A model generated the notes under the pieces. The model saw only the letters and a list, made by a program, of their open reading frames with translations, was not told the origin of the DNA and did no database searches. Both the position numbers and the translations under genes were made by a program. Below are positions 62,296 through 64,000 of a DNA stretch of 64,000 nt, one piece after another (within the stretch, counting starts at the first letter, position 1; every line of letters begins with the position of its first letter). The stretch is from Methylohalomonas lacus (lineage in GTDB: Bacteria > Pseudomonadota > Gammaproteobacteria > Methylohalomonadales > Methylohalomonadaceae). The stretch is taken from contig NZ_JANUCT010000010.1 in the NCBI RefSeq assembly GCF_024808875.1, forward strand, positions 1 through 64,000, written 5' to 3'.

Positions 62296-64000
62296 TCCGG
62301 CCACCGGCACGGTGTCGCTGAAGACGCCGGTGTCCAAATTGCGGGGTGTCGGGCCGCGAGTGGAGGACAAGCTCAAGCGGCTCGGCATCGAGCGGCTTGG
62401 CGACATGCTGTTTCACCTGCCGCATCGTTATTCGGATCGTACCCGGCTGACGCCAATCGGTCGTATCGAGGCCGGTACCGAGGTATTGATCGAGGGCACC
62501 ATCGAACTGGCCCAGGTGAAGTTCGGCCGCCGGCGCAGCCTGCTGGTCAGGCTGTCGGACAACACCGGCGCCATCCTGCTGCGCTTTTTCCATTTCTCGA
62601 AGTCGCAGCAGGCCGGTCTGGAAGCCGGCAACCGCCTGCGCTGTTTTGGCAGTGTGCGTGCCGGGCCGCAGATGCTCGAGATCATTCACCCCGAGTACCA
62701 GCGCCTCGAAGGCGACGACAGTCCGCCGCTGGCCGACACCCTGACGCCGATCTACCCGGCCACCGAGGGCGTCAACCAGCCGCTGCTGCGGCGCATTGCC
62801 AGTGCCGCGCTGGACTGCGTCACGCGCAAGCCCGAACTGCTGCCGGATTACCTGCCGGCGGAACTGCTGCAACGGCTCGACTATCCCGACCTGCTGCAGG
62901 CGCTGCAGACCGTGCACCAGCCGCCGGCGGACGCCGACACGGCAGCGCTGGAAGCGGGCACGCACCCGGCCCAGCAACGGCTGGCCTTCGAGGAACTGCT
63001 GGCCTTCCACCTGAGCCAGCGCCGGCAACGCCACCAGCAACAGCAGCGTCCGGCGCCGCCACTGACCCGGCACAGCGATCTGCTAACGCGTTTCTTCGCG
63101 CAGCTGCCGTTCACGCCGACCGGCGCACAGCAGCGCGTGATCGGCGAGATCGAGACCGACCTGGCCAATGCCTATCCCATGCTACGGCTGCTGCAGGGCG
63201 ACGTCGGCTCCGGCAAGACCGTGGTTGCCGCCGCCGCCGCCCTGCTGGCGATCGACAGCGGCTGGCAGGTGGCTATCATGGCGCCGACCGAACTGCTCGC
63301 CGAGCAGCACTTTCGCAATCTCTGCGGCTGGCTCGAGGCCCTCGACTGCACCCCGGTACTGCTGACCGGCCGACTGAAACGCGCCGACCGCGACCAGGCG
63401 TTACAGGCCATCGAGACTGGCGCGGCGAGCGTCGTCATCGGCACCCACGCGCTGTTCCAGGAAACCGTGGCGTTTCATCGCCTGGGACTGGTGATCATCG
63501 ACGAGCAACACCGCTTCGGCGTGCATCAGCGCCTGGCCCTGCTGGAAAAGGGCGTCGCCGAAGACATGAGTCCGCACCAGCTGATCATGACGGCCACGCC
63601 GATCCCGCGCACGCTGGCAATGTCGCTGCACGCGGATCTGGACGTGTCGATCATCGACGAACTGCCGCCCGGCCGGCAGCCGGTGAATACCGTCGTGCTT
63701 GCCGAAAGCCGGCGTGACGATCTGATCGAGCGCATTAGCGCCGCCTGCCGCGAGGGCCGGCAGGTCTACTGGGTGTGTCCCCTGATCGAGGAGTCGGATA
63801 CGTTCGACTACCAGGCGGCGACCGAAACCAGCGAACTGCTGACCGAACAATTGCCGGGCGTGCGTGTCGGCCTGATCCACGGCCGCCTGAAAGCCGGCGA
63901 CAAGGCAGCCGTCATGGATGCCTTCAAGGCCGGCGATATCGATCTGCTGGTTGCGACCACCGTGATCGAGGTCGGCGTCGACGTACCGAATGCCAGCCTG
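62270..64000 (+). CDS. recG: ATP-dependent DNA helicase RecG (5' part)
   Basis: The first 577 codons of a RecG helicase; the window ends inside the gene, which is about 690 codons in relatives. The start ATG at 62270 overlaps ridA and gives [13 protein letters not shown] before the conserved [17 protein letters not shown]. The wedge domain follows, then the helicase motifs: the Walker A region [15 protein letters not shown] at about residue 310 and DEQHRFG (motif II) further on. RecG unwinds stalled forks and recombination intermediates. The frame is open to the window end, with no damage. Confidence 0.97.
   Translation, partial: MRFSFSTPDPATGTVSLKTPVSKLRGVGPRVEDKLKRLGIERLGDMLFHLPHRYSDRTRLTPIGRIEAGTEVLIEGTIELAQVKFGRRRSLLVRLSDNTGAILLRFFHFSKSQQAGLEAGNRLRCFGSVRAGPQMLEIIHPEYQRLEGDDSPPLADTLTPIYPATEGVNQPLLRRIASAALDCVTRKPELLPDYLPAELLQRLDYPDLLQALQTVHQPPADADTAALEAGTHPAQQRLAFEELLAFHLSQRRQRHQQQQRPAPPLTRHSDLLTRFFAQLPFTPTGAQQRVIGEIETDLANAYPMLRLLQGDVGSGKTVVAAAAALLAIDSGWQVAIMAPTELLAEQHFRNLCGWLEALDCTPVLLTGRLKRADRDQALQAIETGAASVVIGTHALFQETVAFHRLGLVIIDEQHRFGVHQRLALLEKGVAEDMSPHQLIMTATPIPRTLAMSLHADLDVSIIDELPPGRQPVNTVVLAESRRDDLIERISAACREGRQVYWVCPLIEESDTFDYQAATETSELLTEQLPGVRVGLIHGRLKAGDKAAVMDAFKAGDIDLLVATTVIEVGVDVPNASL

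Noticed and set aside
1-64000. CRISPR arrays, prophage, toxin-antitoxin pairs and restriction systems
   Set aside because: No regularly spaced direct repeats, no phage structural or integrase genes, and no defence-type gene pairs were found apart from the IS5 tail.

Overview
The window is a 64 kb piece of a GC-rich gammaproteobacterial chromosome. The evidence is the set of core genes and their order: coq7, rplM-rpsI, tamA-tamB, zapE, oxyR, hemW-rdgB-rph, yicC-gmk, rpoZ-spoT-ridA-recG and a tRNA-Gln. The protein set suggests a free-living aerobic lineage near the Chromatiales/Ectothiorhodospiraceae-type groups, but no rRNA or species marker is present, so the genus is open. Coding density is high and most genes are ordinary vertical chromosome genes.

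Layout. 1-75 is the 3' end of an IS5-type transposase. 196-2232 is a two-component system. 2296-7102 holds a GlnD-like nucleotidyltransferase, a small protein, zapE, a radical SAM protein and a SirB1-type protein. 7368-12714 holds a CbbY-type phosphatase, an Slp lipoprotein, oxyR, a Deg protease, an hsp20 with a heat-shock promoter, and coq7. 12793-13829 is the rplM-rpsI operon followed by tRNA-Gln and its terminator, with tRNA-like debris behind it. 14627-17660 is a three-gene membrane/periplasmic module (ATP-grasp ligase, inactive transglutaminase with 7 membrane helices, retropepsin-like protease). 18432-24187 is tamAB. 25720-28920 is an alkylation-repair cluster (AlkA-type glycosylase, ada, an uncharacterised 2OG-Fe(II) oxygenase, alkB). 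31845-34289 is a second peptide-tagging module (rimB, rimK, an AstE-like hydrolase) divergent from a LysR regulator. 35383-43094 holds an MFS transporter, a kinase divergent from a bactofilin, several hypotheticals, a flavoprotein and mgtE. 43198-46632 looks accessory: lower GC, two GNAT acetyltransferases (one close to aminoglycoside 3-N-acetyltransferases), a DUF2141 protein, a broken cupin gene, a membrane protein, and long stretches without clear genes. 46633-48126 is a membrane diguanylate cyclase. 48338-52007 is a lipid operon. 53681-64000 is the hemW/rdgB/rph and yicC/gmk/rpoZ/spoT/ridA/recG region; recG runs off the end.

The most interesting unit is the operon at 48338-52007: a PlcP-type phospholipase, a glycosyltransferase and an OlsF-type double acyltransferase in one transcription unit, with a Pho-box-like site upstream. 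I read it as a phosphate-starvation system that strips phospholipids and supplies both glycolipid and ornithine-type lipid. The second is the presence of two separate ATP-grasp ligase/retropepsin modules, one cytoplasmic (RimK/RimB) and one envelope-associated. The third is the alkylation-repair cluster with an extra oxygenase translationally coupled to ada. Other points: an 11-G tract inside a hairpin next to a lipoprotein start codon, an inverted-repeat scar around tRNA-Gln, and a 43-residue small gene.
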